Assembly (NCBI GenBank): GCA_013214065.1 | Contig: JABSPK010000004.1 | Coordinates: forward strand, 124,001-188,000 | Direction: 5' to 3' | DNA from: Flavobacteriaceae bacterium | GTDB lineage: Bacteria; Bacteroidota; Bacteroidia; Flavobacteriales; Flavobacteriaceae | DNA: 64,000 bases | In this document: in pieces, positions 17,386 through 26,249 of the stretch | Layout: each line of letters begins with the position of its first letter | How positions within the stretch are numbered: position 1 is the first letter of the stretch | The notes under the pieces: model-generated | Databases searched by the model: none | What the model was told of the DNA's origin: nothing | What the model saw: the letters and a program-made list of their open reading frames with translations, nothing else | Position numbers and translations under genes: made by a program

Positions 17386-17745
17386 TTATATCGTGGATTT
17401 ATAATATTTTATCAACGAGGAAATCCGCTTTTGCAACAATTGAATCCGTTTTATCAGTAAATCGCTTTCGGTAGCATTAATAAATTGTAAATCAGCGCAC
17501 AAAAGGAGCTGTGTTTCCAATTCATAGGAGGATCCTAGACTTATTTGCAAGTACCGTACGAACTCTTTTTGTGAATATGTTGCGCTTCCCTCCGCAATAT
17601 TCGAAGAAACGGAAATAACGCATCTTTTTAGTTGTGATGCCAATCCATATGTTTCGGTTTCCGGTAATTGCGACGTCAGTTCATATACCTTTTTGACCAA
17701 AACCCGGGCTTCTTGCCAAACCTTTAGTTTACGAAAATCACGCAT
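17386..17745 (-). CDS. Four-helix-bundle protein (23S rRNA intervening-sequence protein family)
   Basis: This 119-residue all-helical protein has the family signature: N-terminal [21 protein letters not shown], then [22 protein letters not shown], then [21 protein letters not shown]. Such proteins are encoded in intervening sequences of some 23S rRNA genes but also occur as isolated genes; the molecular function is unclear. The gene is strikingly AT-rich for this window (18 of 60 G+C in 17401-17460, against 33 of 60 in 16861-16920 within thyA), which points to a different origin. It sits between nupC and thyA with 40 bp to thyA. Confidence 0.88.
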   Translation of the reverse strand: MRDFRKLKVWQEARVLVKKVYELTSQLPETETYGLASQLKRCVISVSSNIAEGSATYSQKEFVRYLQISLGSSYELETQLLLCADLQFINATESDLLIKRIQLLQKRISSLIKYYKSTI

Positions 17746-17807
17746 TAGGTCGGAAAAGTAGGGAAAGGGACTTGTAGGTGAAGTCCTTTGACCTTAGACC
17801 TTCGCCT

Positions 17808-19253
17808 TTATCCCAATATCATTCCAGCAATGGTAGCGGAGAGTAAGGAGGCCAACGACCCTCCCAAAACGGCTTTCATCCCGAATTCTGACAGTACTTT
17901 ACGTTGTCCGGGTGCTAAAGATCCAATTCCTCCGATTTGGATACCGATGGAAGCGAAATTGGCAAATCCGCACAGCATATAGGTGGCCATGATGACCGAT
18001 TTGTTGTAGGTAAATCGTGTTGCATTTGTCAAATCCTTTAGCTCGGCTAGTTGTGTATAGCCAACAAATTCGCTAGCTGCTAATTTAATTCCAAGGAGTT
18101 GCCCCATTAAAAGCATATCCTCTTTTGCAACACCAATGAGCCACATTAGTGGTGCGAAAACAGTCCCCAAAATAGCTTCAAGTGAAAGTTTTTGATATGC
18201 TGAATGACTAGCGATCCACTGATTGATATTTCCGACTTCACCAATTAATCCTAAGATGCCATTTAACATTGCGATAACCGCCATGAACACCAAAAGCATT
18301 GCTCCGACATTTATGGCAAGTCGTAGGCCTTCGGAAGTTCCATTTGATATAGCGTCAAGAATATTTGAGCCGATTTTCTCATTGGAAACTCGAACATCCA
18401 TATTAATTTCTTCAGTTTGGGGATAAAGGATTTTTGAAACAACTATCGCACCCGGAGCAGCCATGACGGAAGCGGCCAACAGGTGTTTGGCGAAGACCAA
18501 CTTTAGAGCCTCGTCATTTCCTCCTAAGAAATCTATATATGCTCCCAATACGGCACCTGCTACAGTGGCCATCCCTCCGATCATCACCAAGAGGATTTCG
18601 GAGCGGTTCATTTTTTCCAAGTAGGCCTTGATTAATAAAGGTGCCTCTGTTTGTCCCAGAAAAATGTTTCCTGCAACAGATAGACTTTCAGCTCCGCTAA
18701 TTCCAAATGTTTTTGTTAGCAACCAAGCAAATCCTTTAACGATTAGTTGAATAATTCCCAGATAATACAGTAATGAGGTTAACGCGGAAAAGAAGATTAT
18801 CGTTGGAAGCACTTGAAAGGCAAAAATATAACCGAAGGTATTCGTGTCAGTAACAAGTCCTTCGAATAAGAATTTGCTGCCAATTTTGGTGAATTCTAGG
18901 ATTTCTATGAAAATTTTACCAACGCTTTCGAATATGATTTGAATTGCCGGCACCTTCAGTACCCCAATGGCGATCAACAACTGGATGCCCAGGCCGATTC
19001 CGACGGTTTTCCAATTGATGGCCTTGCGGTTGGCGCTGAACGCAAAGGCGATGAGAATGAGTACGAACATCCCCAAAGCGCCGCGCCATAAGCTGTTGAA
19101 ACTGAAGCCTTGGTTGGCCACCATCTCGGCGGGTAATTCGGTCAAGCCCGTCTGTAGGCTTTCCGCTGCTACGGAGGGTATGCCGGCATGCGCCGAAATA
19201 GGGATGATCAGTATGAAAAATAGCAAACAACCCCAATTTCGAATGGATTTCAT
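17808..19253 (-). CDS. NupC/CNT-family concentrative nucleoside transporter
   Basis: This inner-membrane nucleoside:cation symporter (481 aa) begins with a signal-like segment (CLLFFILIIPISAHA). Many TM helices follow, with CNT landmarks: AFQVLPTIIFFSALTSLLYYLG, SVAGNIFLGQTEAPLLIKAYL (nucleoside-binding region), MIGGMATVAGAVLGAYIDFLG, and the C-terminal YMLCGFANFASIGIQIGGIGSLAP. The N-terminal ~100 codons have the window's normal GC-rich codon use, while the remainder (roughly 17810-18945) is AT-rich (22 of 60 G+C in 18181-18240 versus 34 of 60 in 19021-19080). The reading frame is intact across this change. Confidence 0.93.
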   Translation of the reverse strand: MKSIRNWGCLLFFILIIPISAHAGIPSVAAESLQTGLTELPAEMVANQGFSFNSLWRGALGMFVLILIAFAFSANRKAINWKTVGIGLGIQLLIAIGVLKVPAIQIIFESVGKIFIEILEFTKIGSKFLFEGLVTDTNTFGYIFAFQVLPTIIFFSALTSLLYYLGIIQLIVKGFAWLLTKTFGISGAESLSVAGNIFLGQTEAPLLIKAYLEKMNRSEILLVMIGGMATVAGAVLGAYIDFLGGNDEALKLVFAKHLLAASVMAAPGAIVVSKILYPQTEEINMDVRVSNEKIGSNILDAISNGTSEGLRLAINVGAMLLVFMAVIAMLNGILGLIGEVGNINQWIASHSAYQKLSLEAILGTVFAPLMWLIGVAKEDMLLMGQLLGIKLAASEFVGYTQLAELKDLTNATRFTYNKSVIMATYMLCGFANFASIGIQIGGIGSLAPGQRKVLSEFGMKAVLGGSLASLLSATIAGMILG

Positions 19254-19267
19254 ACAGTGCGTGTTGG

Positions 19268-19900
19268 TTATTTCCTTTTTGAAATTTCGTCGCGGAGCTT
19301 AGCGGCCTTTTCATAGTCTTCGTTGGCCACGGCCCTGTCGAGTTCTTTGTGCAGTTCTTCCAAGGTCATTTCACGATACGCGTCACCCACACCCGAATCG
19401 ATTTCGACGGTTTCCCCTTCTTGTAGGATTTCGTCAACCACGATGCTGTCATCGTTGCCTTCGTCATCTTCATTTTCCTTTGACGAGAACTTCAAGAAAA
19501 TCCCGGCCTTGTCCAAAATGGTTTTGTAGGTAAAAATGGGGGCGTCGAACCGTAAGGCCAGGGCGATGGCATCACTGGTCCTGGCATCGATTATCTCTTC
19601 GACTTTGTCACGTTCACAGATGACACTGGAATAGAAGACCCCATCGACTAGTTTATGGATGATGACCTGTTTGACGACGATCTCAAAACGATCGGCGAAA
19701 TTCTTGAACAGATCATGGGTCAACGGCCTTGGGGGTTTGATTTCCTTTTCTAGAGCGATGGCGATCGATTGGGCTTCGAAGGTTCCGATCACGATAGGAA
19801 GTTTACGGTCTCCTTCAACTTCATTCAAAATAAGGGCGTACGCACCGTTTTGCGTCTGACTGTAGGATATTCCCTTAATTTTCAACCGTACTAGACTCAT
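19268..19900 (-). CDS. Bifunctional nuclease (BFN/DUF151) with C-terminal UVR motif
   Basis: The N-terminal DUF151/bifunctional nuclease domain (residues ~1-135) has RLKIKGISYSQTQNGAYALILNEVEGDRKLPIVIGTFEAQSIAIALE and the later ICERDKVEEIIDARTSDAIALALRFDAPIF. After an acidic linker the last ~35 residues are a UvrB/C-type UVR motif (ELHKELDRAVANEDYEKAAKLRDEI). The start is set at ATG 19900 (MSLVRLKIKG), at the conserved N-terminus; an upstream ATG would add six residues that lie in the etf terminator T run. It is 14 bp ahead of nupC. Confidence 0.92.
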   Translation of the reverse strand: MSLVRLKIKGISYSQTQNGAYALILNEVEGDRKLPIVIGTFEAQSIAIALEKEIKPPRPLTHDLFKNFADRFEIVVKQVIIHKLVDGVFYSSVICERDKVEEIIDARTSDAIALALRFDAPIFTYKTILDKAGIFLKFSSKENEDDEGNDDSIVVDEILQEGETVEIDSGVGDAYREMTLEELHKELDRAVANEDYEKAAKLRDEISKRK

Positions 19901-19916
19901 AGCTATCCTCCTAAAC

Positions 19917-19961
19917 AAAAAAAGCTGTTCAAATAAGTGGCTTCTCCCTTATTTGAACAGC
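19917..19961 (-). terminator. Rho-independent terminator of the etfBA operon
   Basis: On the minus strand, a perfect 14-bp stem GCTGTTCAAATAAG / CTTATTTGAACAGC (19948-19961 and 19924-19937) with a 10-nt loop is followed by seven T (19923-19917). It stands between etfA and the nuclease gene, so the downstream nupC-thyA series is a separate unit or depends on readthrough. Confidence 0.93.
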
Positions 19962-19988
19962 CGCTTCAGCGAAGCAAATTAACAAAAA

Positions 19989-20957
19989 TTAAGCGTTCTC
20001 TGCTTTAAATTCCTTTAATTTTTCGATGAGTTTTGGGACGACTTCAAAGGCGTCTCCGACGATGCCGTAATCGGCCGCTTTGAAGAACGGAGCTTCAGGA
20101 TCATTGTTGATCACCACTTTGGTTTTTGAGGCACTGACGCCTGCTAGGTGCTGTATGGCCCCTGAGATTCCAATGGCGATATAGAGGTTGCTGGCCACCG
20201 GTTTTCCGGTTTGCCCAACGTGTTCTCCGTGTGGTCTCCATCCCAAATCGGAAACTGGCTTCGAACAGGCCGTTGCCGCGCCCAATACGTCGGCCAATTC
20301 TTCGACCATTCCCCAGTTTTCAGGACCCTTTAATCCACGGCCACCGGAAACGACCACATCGGCATCGGCGATGGTCGCCTTACCGACTACTTTATCGACT
20401 TCGACCGATTTCACACCGAAGTCATTGTCATTGATGTTCGCGGCAAAAACCTCGACTGCTGCATCGGTCGGATTTTCTACGATGCCGTAGGCATTGTTCG
20501 AAAGCCCGATGATCTTGCTGTCCGACCCGATTTCGGTTAGGGCGAATCCTTTGTTACTAAAGGCGGTACGCTTGACCACGAACGGAGCCGTGCTTTCAGG
20601 GGTTCCGACCACATTAGGGACATAACCGGCATTCAATTTCGTCGCCAAAAGGCCGCTTAGGTATTTGCTGTCGGCACTTGAGCTGAGGATAACGATCTTG
20701 GCCCCTTCGGCTTCGGCCGCTTGGGCGATACAATTCGCAAACGCCTTGGCATTGAAGGTGTCCAATTTTCCATCGTTGATGCCCAATACCTTGTTGACCC
20801 CATAAGTGCCAAGGGCGGCATTGTCATCGGCATTGATGCTGACCGCTGTGACGGTCTCACCAAGTGACGCCGCGATGGCATGGGCATAGGAGGCTACTTC
20901 GAAGGCATTTTTTTTGAATGCTCCTTTATCTGATTCTGTATATACTAATACTGACAT
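19989..20957 (-). CDS. etfA: Electron transfer flavoprotein subunit alpha
   Basis: This subunit carries FAD and shuttles electrons from acyl-CoA dehydrogenases to ETF-quinone oxidoreductase. The 322-residue protein shows the FAD-binding C-terminal domain: [39 protein letters not shown], the [23 protein letters not shown] signature, and [23 protein letters not shown]. It lies 10 bp downstream of etfB and is followed by a strong terminator, so etfBA is a two-gene operon. Confidence 0.97.
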   Translation of the reverse strand: MSVLVYTESDKGAFKKNAFEVASYAHAIAASLGETVTAVSINADDNAALGTYGVNKVLGINDGKLDTFNAKAFANCIAQAAEAEGAKIVILSSSADSKYLSGLLATKLNAGYVPNVVGTPESTAPFVVKRTAFSNKGFALTEIGSDSKIIGLSNNAYGIVENPTDAAVEVFAANINDNDFGVKSVEVDKVVGKATIADADVVVSGGRGLKGPENWGMVEELADVLGAATACSKPVSDLGWRPHGEHVGQTGKPVASNLYIAIGISGAIQHLAGVSASKTKVVINNDPEAPFFKAADYGIVGDAFEVVPKLIEKLKEFKAENA

Positions 20958-20967
20958 GATGTTTTAC

Positions 20968-21714
20968 TTAAATTACTTTGGCTTCGGAATGCAATAAATC
21001 GACCAATTCACCGACATTTTCGGCATCGACCAGTTTTACCGGCCCTTTGGCCGCTGGCTTTTCAAATGATTTGTCGGTGGTAGGGTTTGGTGCATCCACG
21101 GGGTCTACGACATTCAGGGCTTTTTTTCGGGCCATCATAATGCCGCGCATGTTCGGGATACGGAGATCACTTTCTTCGACCAATCCTTTTTGTCCGCCGA
21201 TAACCAAGGGTAGGGCCGTACTTATTTTTTCCTTGCCTCCGTCGATTTCGCGTTCGGCGGTAGCCGTGGTCCCATCGATTTCAAGACCGATGCAGGTGTT
21301 GACGAAGTTCATATCCAATAAGGAGGCGATCATTCCGGGTACCATACCACCATTGTAGTCGATGGACTCCCTGCCGGCGATTACGAGATCATACCCACCG
21401 TTTTTGATGACTTCGGCCAATTGTCGGGCTACGTAAAACCCATCTTTGGCTTCGGCATTGATTCGAATCGCCTCATCGGCCCCGATGGCCAAGGCTTTTC
21501 GCATGGTCGGTTCGACCGAGGCGTCGCCTACGGTGGCCACATGAACGGCGGCTCCTTGTTTTTCTTTGAACCACATGGCGCGGGTCAACCCGAATTCGTC
21601 ATTCGGATTGATGACGAACTGAACCCCATTGGTATCGAATTTGGTATCTCCCTCGGTGAAGTTTATCTTTGAGGTAGTATCCGGTACGTTGCTGATGCAA
21701 ACTAAAATCTTCAT
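20968..21714 (-). CDS. etfB: Electron transfer flavoprotein subunit beta
   Basis: This is the partner of EtfA and contains the AMP-binding part. The 248 residues begin MKILVCISNVPDTTSKINF, with GADEAIRINAE, GYDLVIAGRESIDYNGGMVPGMIASLLDMNF and the C-terminal LRIPNMRGIMMARKKALNVVD, all typical. The ATG at 21714 is chosen over an in-frame upstream one because the conserved N-terminus begins there. A weak -7-like TATCTTTA (21747-21740, minus) and a 28-bp perfect palindrome upstream suggest regulated transcription. Confidence 0.96.
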   Translation of the reverse strand: MKILVCISNVPDTTSKINFTEGDTKFDTNGVQFVINPNDEFGLTRAMWFKEKQGAAVHVATVGDASVEPTMRKALAIGADEAIRINAEAKDGFYVARQLAEVIKNGGYDLVIAGRESIDYNGGMVPGMIASLLDMNFVNTCIGLEIDGTTATAEREIDGGKEKISTALPLVIGGQKGLVEESDLRIPNMRGIMMARKKALNVVDPVDAPNPTTDKSFEKPAAKGPVKLVDAENVGELVDLLHSEAKVI

Positions 21715-21760
21715 AGGATGCGTTAATTTTTTCCAGGTGTAAAGATAGCCAATAATTCCC

Positions 21761-21788
21761 AAATTTATTATGCATGCATAATAAATTT
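21761..21788. promoter_or_regulatory. Perfect 28-bp palindrome between divergent etfB and pdhB
   Basis: The left arm AAATTTATTATGCA (21761-21774) is followed directly by its exact reverse complement (21775-21788), with no spacer. It lies about 13 bp upstream of the candidate etfB -7 element, covering the -33 position of that promoter, and about 50 bp upstream of the pdhB -7. Such a dyad fits an operator for a dimeric regulator. The regulator is not identifiable here. Confidence 0.6.
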
Positions 21789-21836
21789 TTGTTGTTTTTT
21801 CGAAATTTAAGGGGAATCATTTCCTATATAATTTCC

Positions 21837-21844
21837 TATTTTTG
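21837..21844 (+). promoter_or_regulatory. Putative -7 promoter element of pdhB
   Basis: TATTTTTG fits TANNTTTG and lies 49 bp before the pdhB start. No matching TTTG is seen ~19 bp upstream. Confidence 0.45.
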
Positions 21845-21893
21845 CTTGCATTTTTGCATGAGCGCGATTGATTAACCAGCTCCGAAAACAACT

Positions 21894-22874
21894 ATGAAGA
21901 CACTACAATTCAGAGAGGCCGTTTGTGAGGCCATGTCAGAAGAAATGAGACGCGACGATTCCATTTACCTTATGGGGGAGGAAGTCGCCGAATATAATGG
22001 TGCCTATAAAGCGTCAAAAGGGATGTTGGATGAGTTCGGTCCGGATCGGGTGTTGGATACTCCCATTTCCGAATTGGGTTTCGCGGGAATAGGTGTCGGT
22101 TCGGCCATGAACGGCAATCGACCGATCATCGAATTCATGACCTTTAACTTTTCATTGGTCGGTATCGACCAGATCATCAATAATGCCGCCAAGATCCGTC
22201 AAATGTCGGCAGGGCAGTTCAATTGCCCGATCGTTTTTCGGGGGCCGACCGCTTCGGCAGGTCAGCTGGCCGCCACCCACTCACAAGCTTTCGAGAGCTG
22301 GTATGCCAATTGTCCTGGTTTGAAAGTCGTGATTCCTTCGAACCCGGCCGATGCGAAGGGCTTGTTGAAGGCTGCCATCCGCGATGATGACCCGGTGATT
22401 TTCATGGAGTCGGAACAGATGTACGGTGACAAAGGGGAAGTGCCTGAGGGCGAGTATACCATTCCGTTAGGGGTGGCTGATATCAAACGCGCAGGAACCG
22501 ATGTGACCTTGGTATCTTTCGGAAAGATCATCAAAGAGGCCTATAAGGCCGCCGATGAATTGGCCAAAGAAGGCATTAGCGTCGAGATTATCGATTTGCG
22601 TACCGTACGCCCGATGGATTATGATGCCATCATCGCTTCCGTCAAGAAGACGAACCGCTTGGTCATTCTGGAAGAGGCGTGGCCATTTGGAAACGTCGCG
22701 ACTGAAATCATCTACCACGTACAAGACCGGGCATTTGATTATTTGGATGCTCCAGTGGTCAAACTCAATACAGCGGATACGCCGGCCCCTTATTCACCCG
22801 TGCTTCTGGCCGAATGGTTGCCCAACCATCAAGATGTGATCAAGGCTGTTAAGAAAGTGTTATATCGCGAGTAG
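21894..22874 (+). CDS. pdhB: Pyruvate dehydrogenase E1 component, beta subunit
   Basis: This subunit joins the alpha subunit to decarboxylate pyruvate with thiamine diphosphate. The 326 residues show LQFREAVCEAMSEEMRRDDSIYLMGEEVAEYNGAYK, the ThDP-contacting TPISELGFAGIGVGSAMNG, PIVFRGPTASAG, and C-terminal domain motifs (ISVEIIDLRTVRPMDYDAI, RLVILEEAWPFGNVATEI). The gene stands alone with its own promoter and terminator. E1 alpha and E2 are not in the window, so the complex must be completed from another locus. The divergent etfBA operon also concerns oxidative energy metabolism. Confidence 0.95.
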   Translation: MKTLQFREAVCEAMSEEMRRDDSIYLMGEEVAEYNGAYKASKGMLDEFGPDRVLDTPISELGFAGIGVGSAMNGNRPIIEFMTFNFSLVGIDQIINNAAKIRQMSAGQFNCPIVFRGPTASAGQLAATHSQAFESWYANCPGLKVVIPSNPADAKGLLKAAIRDDDPVIFMESEQMYGDKGEVPEGEYTIPLGVADIKRAGTDVTLVSFGKIIKEAYKAADELAKEGISVEIIDLRTVRPMDYDAIIASVKKTNRLVILEEAWPFGNVATEIIYHVQDRAFDYLDAPVVKLNTADTPAPYSPVLLAEWLPNHQDVIKAVKKVLYRE

Positions 22875-22898
22875 CAACGAATTTGTATTCTATCTTCG

Positions 22899-22930
22899 CC
22901 TCGTTGATGGAATCAACGAGGTTTTTTTTT
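22899..22930 (+). terminator. Rho-independent terminator of pdhB
   Basis: CCTCGTTGA (22899-22907) pairs with TCAACGAGG (22913-22921) across a 5-nt loop and is followed by nine T. Confidence 0.93.
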
Positions 22931-23040
22931 GCTTAAGAAATAAAAGGGAATAGTTTTTGAAAAAAAGTTACTTCGAAACCAAAATGACCAAATAGCACCT
23001 AACCGGAACAAACGGTTGGGTTTGCCAGATCTTGCTGCAC

Positions 23041-25536
23041 ATGAAAAAGAACCTATTCCTGTTTTTTTCATTACTATCCTTTGTCGTTTTTTCACAAACC
23101 AAAGTCGGGGGCATCGTTAAAGATGGTTCCGGAGCACCTATTGCATTTGCCAATATCGTCTTCAAGGGGTCTACCGAAGGAACGATCACCAACGATAACG
23201 GTCGCTTTTATTTTGAATCGGAGGCCACGTATGACACCATCGTAGTGTCCTTTATCGGTTTTGAAACCATGGAGTTGCGGCTCGAACGCAAGGTGAACTA
23301 TGGCCTAGAGTTGGTTTTGACAGAATCGACCGAGCAACTTGATGAAGTGGTGGTCTACACTGGCAAGCAATCGAAAAAGAACAACCCCGCCATCGACATC
23401 CTAAGAAAGATCTGGGCCAAGAAACGTGAGAATGGGGTGCGTAAGTTCAAAAGTTATCAATACGATAAATATGAGAAGGTCGAATTCGATCTGAATACCA
23501 TTGACAGTGCCTTGATCAAAAGCAAATTGTTCAGGGGATTGGAATTCATGTTCGCCGACCTCGACACTTCGCGGATTACCGGAAAGACCTATTTGCCCAT
23601 GTTTTTGAACGAGGTTTTTTCAAAGGTCTATGGTGACAATCGTCTCGAACTCGAAAAGGAGGACGTTTTGGGCAACAAAAACTCGGGTTTCGGCGGCAAC
23701 CAGGCCATCACGGCCTTTGTGGAGGACCTCTATTCGGATTATGACATTTATGATAACTATCTGAAATTTTTCGATAAAAGTTTTACCAGTCCCCTTTCGA
23801 AAACAGGGATCGATACCTACAATTATGTCTTGTCTGACAGTACCTACATTGACGATAAATGGTGTTACAACATCATCTACTACCCCAGGCGAAAGAACGA
23901 GCTGACCTTCAAGGGTGATTTTTGGGTCAATGACACCACTTTTGCGGTCAAGAACATCAACATGCAAGTGACCAAGAGTGCCAACATCAACTGGGTGAAG
24001 GAAATCTATATCGAGCAGGACTTCGATGTGGTCAACGATTCGGTCTTTCTATTGAAGCGGGACTATATGTTGAGTGATTTCGCCTTTTCGAAAAAGGAAA
24101 AATCAAGGGGGGTGTATGGCAAGCGAACCACGGTCTATGACAACTACCAATTCGATCGTGACCGCCCAGAGGCCTTTTATAAATCGAAATCGGATCCCTA
24201 TGATCCCCGGGTCTTCGCCCAAGACAGTACCTTTTGGAAGAACGCTCGATTGGAACGCCTAAACGAAGACGAATCGGGTATTTTCAAGTTGCTCGATACC
24301 CTGCAGACCGTTCCGAAGTTCCGTACCTACTATGATATCGTGAGCATCTTGGGGTCGGGCTATGTCGAAATCGACAAATGGAATATCGATATCGGTGATA
24401 TTTACAGTACGTTCGGCTTCAACGATGCCGAAGGCATTAGGCTGCGGGGTGGGGCCCGCACCTATTTCGGTCAAAACGATACCTGGCGGCTTGAGGGTTA
24501 TATGGCCTATGGTTTTGAGGATAAGAAATTCAAACACGGTTTTTCGGGCAAGTTCTTGCTGGATCGTAAATCACGATTGATCCTTTCGGGGGGTAACCGT
24601 CGCGATATCGAACAACTCGGATTGAGTTTGACCAGTACGACCGATGTTTTAGGGCGTAGTATTGCCTCTTCGGGCTTGGTTACGGTGGGCAACAACAACC
24701 GGCTGAGTAATATCAACCTTTCGGTCTTGGCCATGGAGGTCGAACCGGTGCGCAACCTTAGATTTCGTTTCGGAGGGGCGTTTAGGACCCTCGGGTCGGC
24801 CCTACCCAACGATTTCAGTCTGGATTATCTCGATCCGGAATCACCGACGGGTATCGCCAGCGAAATCAAGCAGTTCGATATCAATACCACCCTGATCTAC
24901 ACCCCGGGCAAACGAACGATCGGTTACGGGGTCGAACGGGCCAGTATCAATGACAACCACAGTACGCTGGTATTGAACTATACCAAGGGCCTGGAGGGCT
25001 TTCTTGAGAGTGATTTCGAATACGAGCGATTGCAGTTCTCCTATACCCAACCCTGGCAGTTGGGTGGTTTCGGGCGTTTGACCAGTACGGTGGAGCTGGG
25101 GAAGACCTTTGGGGAAGTGCCATTGGGCCTGTTGAGCGTGATACCGGGCAACCAAACGGTATTCTCCTTATACAATACGTTTCCGAACCTTGATTTTTAT
25201 GAGTTCGTGACCGATACCTATGCGACCCTTCATTTGGAACATAATTTCAATGGGCGCTTGTTTTCGCGCATCCCGTTTCTGCGCAAATTGAACCTGAGGG
25301 AAATCGTAGGTATCCGAGGGGCGTGGGGGCAATTATCGGATGAAAACATTTTGTTGAGTTCTCCGACCAACATCCCCTTGCAGGCCCCAGACGATGAAAT
25401 TTATTGGGAGTATTCGTTCGGCGTGGGCAACATCTTCAAAATTTTCAGGGTCGATTTTAACTTTAGGGGCAATTACCTCGATAACCCGGATGCCAGGGCC
25501 TTTGGGATTACCGGCACCTTTGGCTTTAACTTTTAA
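23041..25536 (+). CDS. DUF5686 / carboxypeptidase-like regulatory domain outer-membrane protein
   Basis: This is an 831-residue exported protein with the signal peptide MKKNLFLFFSLLSFVVFSQ. A CarboxypepD_reg-like domain (TKVGGIVKDGSGAPIAFANIVFKGSTEGTITNDNGRF ... IGFETMELRL) and the linker LDEVVVYTGK follow. The long remainder resembles DUF5686, with FWVNDTTFAVKNINMQVTKSANINWVKEIYIEQ and a barrel-like C-terminus ending AFGITGTFGFNF. Start at ATG 23041; a TTG three codons earlier is less likely. Unlike true TonB-dependent receptors no plug domain is evident. Function unknown. Confidence 0.88.
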   Translation: MKKNLFLFFSLLSFVVFSQTKVGGIVKDGSGAPIAFANIVFKGSTEGTITNDNGRFYFESEATYDTIVVSFIGFETMELRLERKVNYGLELVLTESTEQLDEVVVYTGKQSKKNNPAIDILRKIWAKKRENGVRKFKSYQYDKYEKVEFDLNTIDSALIKSKLFRGLEFMFADLDTSRITGKTYLPMFLNEVFSKVYGDNRLELEKEDVLGNKNSGFGGNQAITAFVEDLYSDYDIYDNYLKFFDKSFTSPLSKTGIDTYNYVLSDSTYIDDKWCYNIIYYPRRKNELTFKGDFWVNDTTFAVKNINMQVTKSANINWVKEIYIEQDFDVVNDSVFLLKRDYMLSDFAFSKKEKSRGVYGKRTTVYDNYQFDRDRPEAFYKSKSDPYDPRVFAQDSTFWKNARLERLNEDESGIFKLLDTLQTVPKFRTYYDIVSILGSGYVEIDKWNIDIGDIYSTFGFNDAEGIRLRGGARTYFGQNDTWRLEGYMAYGFEDKKFKHGFSGKFLLDRKSRLILSGGNRRDIEQLGLSLTSTTDVLGRSIASSGLVTVGNNNRLSNINLSVLAMEVEPVRNLRFRFGGAFRTLGSALPNDFSLDYLDPESPTGIASEIKQFDINTTLIYTPGKRTIGYGVERASINDNHSTLVLNYTKGLEGFLESDFEYERLQFSYTQPWQLGGFGRLTSTVELGKTFGEVPLGLLSVIPGNQTVFSLYNTFPNLDFYEFVTDTYATLHLEHNFNGRLFSRIPFLRKLNLREIVGIRGAWGQLSDENILLSSPTNIPLQAPDDEIYWEYSFGVGNIFKIFRVDFNFRGNYLDNPDARAFGITGTFGFNF

Positions 25537-25609
25537 GCTGGCACCCGCCATACTAAAGCACAAATTTTAGAGTTATTAATTGTAAGAAAAAACTTATAAT
25601 TTAATAGCT

Positions 25610-26137
25610 ATGAATAGCGAAGAAATCACCTCTTTCGATGTGTTGATCGAAATTCCCAAAGGGAGTCGTAACAAATACGAGTACGATTTCGATCTGAAGA
25701 AGATCCGATACGACCGCATGATATTCTCTTCCATGATGTACCCTGCCGATTACGGGTTCATTCCGGAAACCTTGGCGTTGGACGGGGATCCTTTGGATGC
25801 CTTGGTCTTGGTGACCGAGCCTACTTTTCCTGGTTGTGTCATGGAAGTCAAGCCGACCGGTGTGTTCCATATGACCGATGAAAAAGGTCCCGATGAAAAG
25901 ATCATATGCGTTCCGGTCTCCGATCCGGTTTGGAACAAGGTCAACGACCTTGAAGAGCTCAATACGCACCTGATCAAAGAAATCGAGCACTTTTTCAAGG
26001 TGTACAAGGACCTGGAACGAAAGAAGGTGGATGTCGGTGGTTTCGGTAATCTTGAAGAAGCCAAGGAAACGGTCTTGACCAGTTTGGAACGTTATGAGAA
26101 AAGCAAGGTCACTTTTGAGGAATTGAGTTTGAAATAA
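25610..26137 (+). CDS. ppa: Inorganic pyrophosphatase (soluble, family I)
   Basis: This enzyme hydrolyses PPi to phosphate, pulling biosynthetic reactions forward. The 175-residue protein has IPKGSRNKYEYDFDLKKIRYDR, YPADYGFIPETLALDGDPLDALVLV (the metal-binding Asp cluster), and KIICVPVSDPVWNKVNDL with EIEHFFKVYKDLE. It lies directly upstream of a membrane pyrophosphatase gene, so the cell encodes both PPi-wasting and PPi-conserving enzymes side by side. Confidence 0.96.
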   Translation: MNSEEITSFDVLIEIPKGSRNKYEYDFDLKKIRYDRMIFSSMMYPADYGFIPETLALDGDPLDALVLVTEPTFPGCVMEVKPTGVFHMTDEKGPDEKIICVPVSDPVWNKVNDLEELNTHLIKEIEHFFKVYKDLERKKVDVGGFGNLEEAKETVLTSLERYEKSKVTFEELSLK

Positions 26138-26207
26138 CGGTTTCCATCCTACCGATTTTATAGGGATTAGTTGGGTTTTTTGCTTTTTTTATTAGGTGGT
26201 ATTTTAC

Positions 26208-26215
26208 TACTTTTG
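26208..26215 (+). promoter_or_regulatory. Putative -7 promoter element of hppA
   Basis: TACTTTTG fits TANNTTTG and lies 34 bp before the hppA start. A T-rich tract fills the -33 region without a clear TTTG at 19-bp spacing. Confidence 0.45.
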
Positions 26216-26249
26216 CTGCCACTAAAAAAAACCTATTAAACTAGTACTT

